Shown: positions 24,364 through 64,000 of the stretch, piece after piece
Numbering within the stretch: the first letter of the stretch is position 1
Layout of the letters: each line of letters starts with the position of its first letter
Source: Cristatella mucedo
Taxonomy: Eukaryota > Bryozoa > Phylactolaemata > Cristatellidae
Direction: 5' to 3'
Assembly: GCA_009760855.2 (NCBI GenBank)
Contig: WPIO01000105.1
Coordinates: 842,501 to 906,500 of the forward strand
DNA: 64,000 nucleotides
Translations under genes and position numbers: made by a program
The notes under the pieces: model-generated
The model's database searches: none
What the model was told of the DNA's origin: nothing
Seen by the model: the letters and a program-made list of their open reading frames with translations, nothing else

Positions 24364-24379
24364 TTAGGGCCTGAGGTAC

Positions 24380-24930
24380 CTCTCCTATGCAAATTCGGGC
24401 TCTCGGTTCGTCGGGCGGGATGACAGCTGATAGGCAGTGGAAAGCAGGCCGCAAGGGGCGGATTGCATCCCCATTGGCCTGTTCGGGAAGCGTCCTAAGG
24501 CTTAGAGAGCCACCACGCTTCGAGCGGCGGCCAGCTCCGCAACAGCAACACGCAGGAGAGTTTTCTATAGCAAAAGGAAGGCCTGACCTTATTCCTGAAG
24601 GCCTGAGTGGCTTCCGGTACGCATAAACTTGGGCTCTTTCGGCTCGGAACGCCGGAGATATGTTTTTCAGCATATCCCACTCAATGGCACAGCCAATCGA
24701 GGAGCTTCCAGCACGAAAATTCACGCCACATGCATTGGCGCGAATCACTATTTTCATATAGCCGCGTAACGCTGACGCCAAGCTGGTCCGAGCCACGCAA
24801 AGGGGGTGGAACTGCGCAAGATGAAAACCGGATGTATTATAGCGAAACAATTTCGACTCCTAGTGGTTGTCTGCCTCGTGGTACAATTAAATGACCATCC
24901 GTTGATTGTATGCTTTCTCGATAAGTGAAA
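24380..24930 (+). promoter_or_regulatory. Probable promoter and 5' UTR region of UTP20
   Basis: A GC-rich stretch directly upstream of the first coding exon. No TATA box is seen. A pyrimidine run, gctttctc, lies 12-19 bases before the ATG and could be a TCT/TOP-type initiator of the kind used by ribosome-biogenesis genes. This is inferred from position. The large minus-strand open frame here has no recognised domain. Confidence 0.35.
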
Positions 24931-63655
<38,725 letters not shown>

Positions 63656-63885
63656 GTGTGCTGTTGGCATCGTCAACGCTTGCTGTCACTGAACTCCAGT
63701 CTTTCACCCACCCTTCACCATTGCAATACTTCTCGCCTGCTGCGCGATTGGTACTTGGATCGACTGCCATAAAAACAGAGCTGTTCTTGTTACTTTTTTG
63801 CAGAACACCGATATTACAGGTCTGGCCGATGGGCGTGTCTGCCACAGATTGTGATGGGCGTATCGGCCATAGATTGTGTTCACTT

Positions 63886-64000
63886 TGGTCTAGCGGTTAA
63901 GGTGCTCGCCCCGACTATGGTGTGACTGAGGTCGTGGGCTCGAGCCCCGAGGCATATGTGAAGCGCCTGAATAGAGATTAAGTTCTCTTGGGGCGCTATA
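63886..64000 (+). mobile_element. SINE B at the right edge
   Basis: tggtctagcggttaaggtgctcgccccgac...gtgggctcgagccccgaggc...gcgcctgaatagagattaagttctcttggggcgctata. This is the best-preserved SINE B copy. Its tail is cut by the window end. Confidence 0.85.

Noticed and set aside
24095-24850. 251-codon minus frame upstream of UTP20
   Set aside because: About a third is a TG-tract translation, and the rest lies in the probable promoter with no domain recognised.
63804-63860. UTP20 exon 30
   Set aside because: In the required phase it meets a stop after 16 codons and does not match the expected sequence.

Overview
This is nuclear DNA from a metazoan animal. It has GT-AG introns, long dinucleotide microsatellites, non-LTR retrotransposons of the L2/CR1 type, tRNA-derived SINEs, and one large conserved gene cut into many short exons. 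I cannot name the species. The repeat load and the relaxed gene structure suggest an invertebrate. Nothing bacterial or viral is seen, and there is no operon or CRISPR array.

Layout. About 1-2600 is a diverged satellite of roughly 170-180 bp monomers, plus-oriented on the left and minus-oriented on the right, with SINEs at the switch. 2.6-8.4 kb is mostly unrecognised sequence with GA/CT/TA microsatellites and a SINE. 8.4-17.4 kb holds the 3' end of a gene for a thrombospondin type-1 (TSP1) repeat protein. Two coding exons join in phase across an 8-kb intron that is packed with LINE copies, including one with an open 386-codon reverse transcriptase reading frame. 17.4-24.9 kb is intergenic, with microsatellites, retrotransposon ends and repeat fragments.

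From 24,931 to beyond the right edge (last exon seen ends at 63,655) lies UTP20 (DRIM), the giant HEAT-repeat protein of the small-subunit processome. I trace 29 coding exons. Each splice junction keeps the reading frame, and together they give 1,679 codons, roughly the N-terminal 60 percent of the protein as remembered from the human orthologue. The introns carry LINE and SINE fragments, microsatellites and a probable DNA-transposon remnant.

Repeat families recur and can be compared inside the window. LINE A is L2-like and ends in a hairpin plus (ATT)n. LINE B ends in TACATTACAT. LINE C is older. SINE A and SINE B are tRNA-derived. SINE B carries the same 3' hairpin tail as LINE A, which suggests LINE A mobilises it. 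Three nested insertions give a relative age order. I found no clearly novel gene system. The most unusual items are the SINE/LINE tail sharing, the atypical TSP1 module, the inverted satellite arrays, and a Cys/His-rich transposase-like C-terminus with a second decayed copy.
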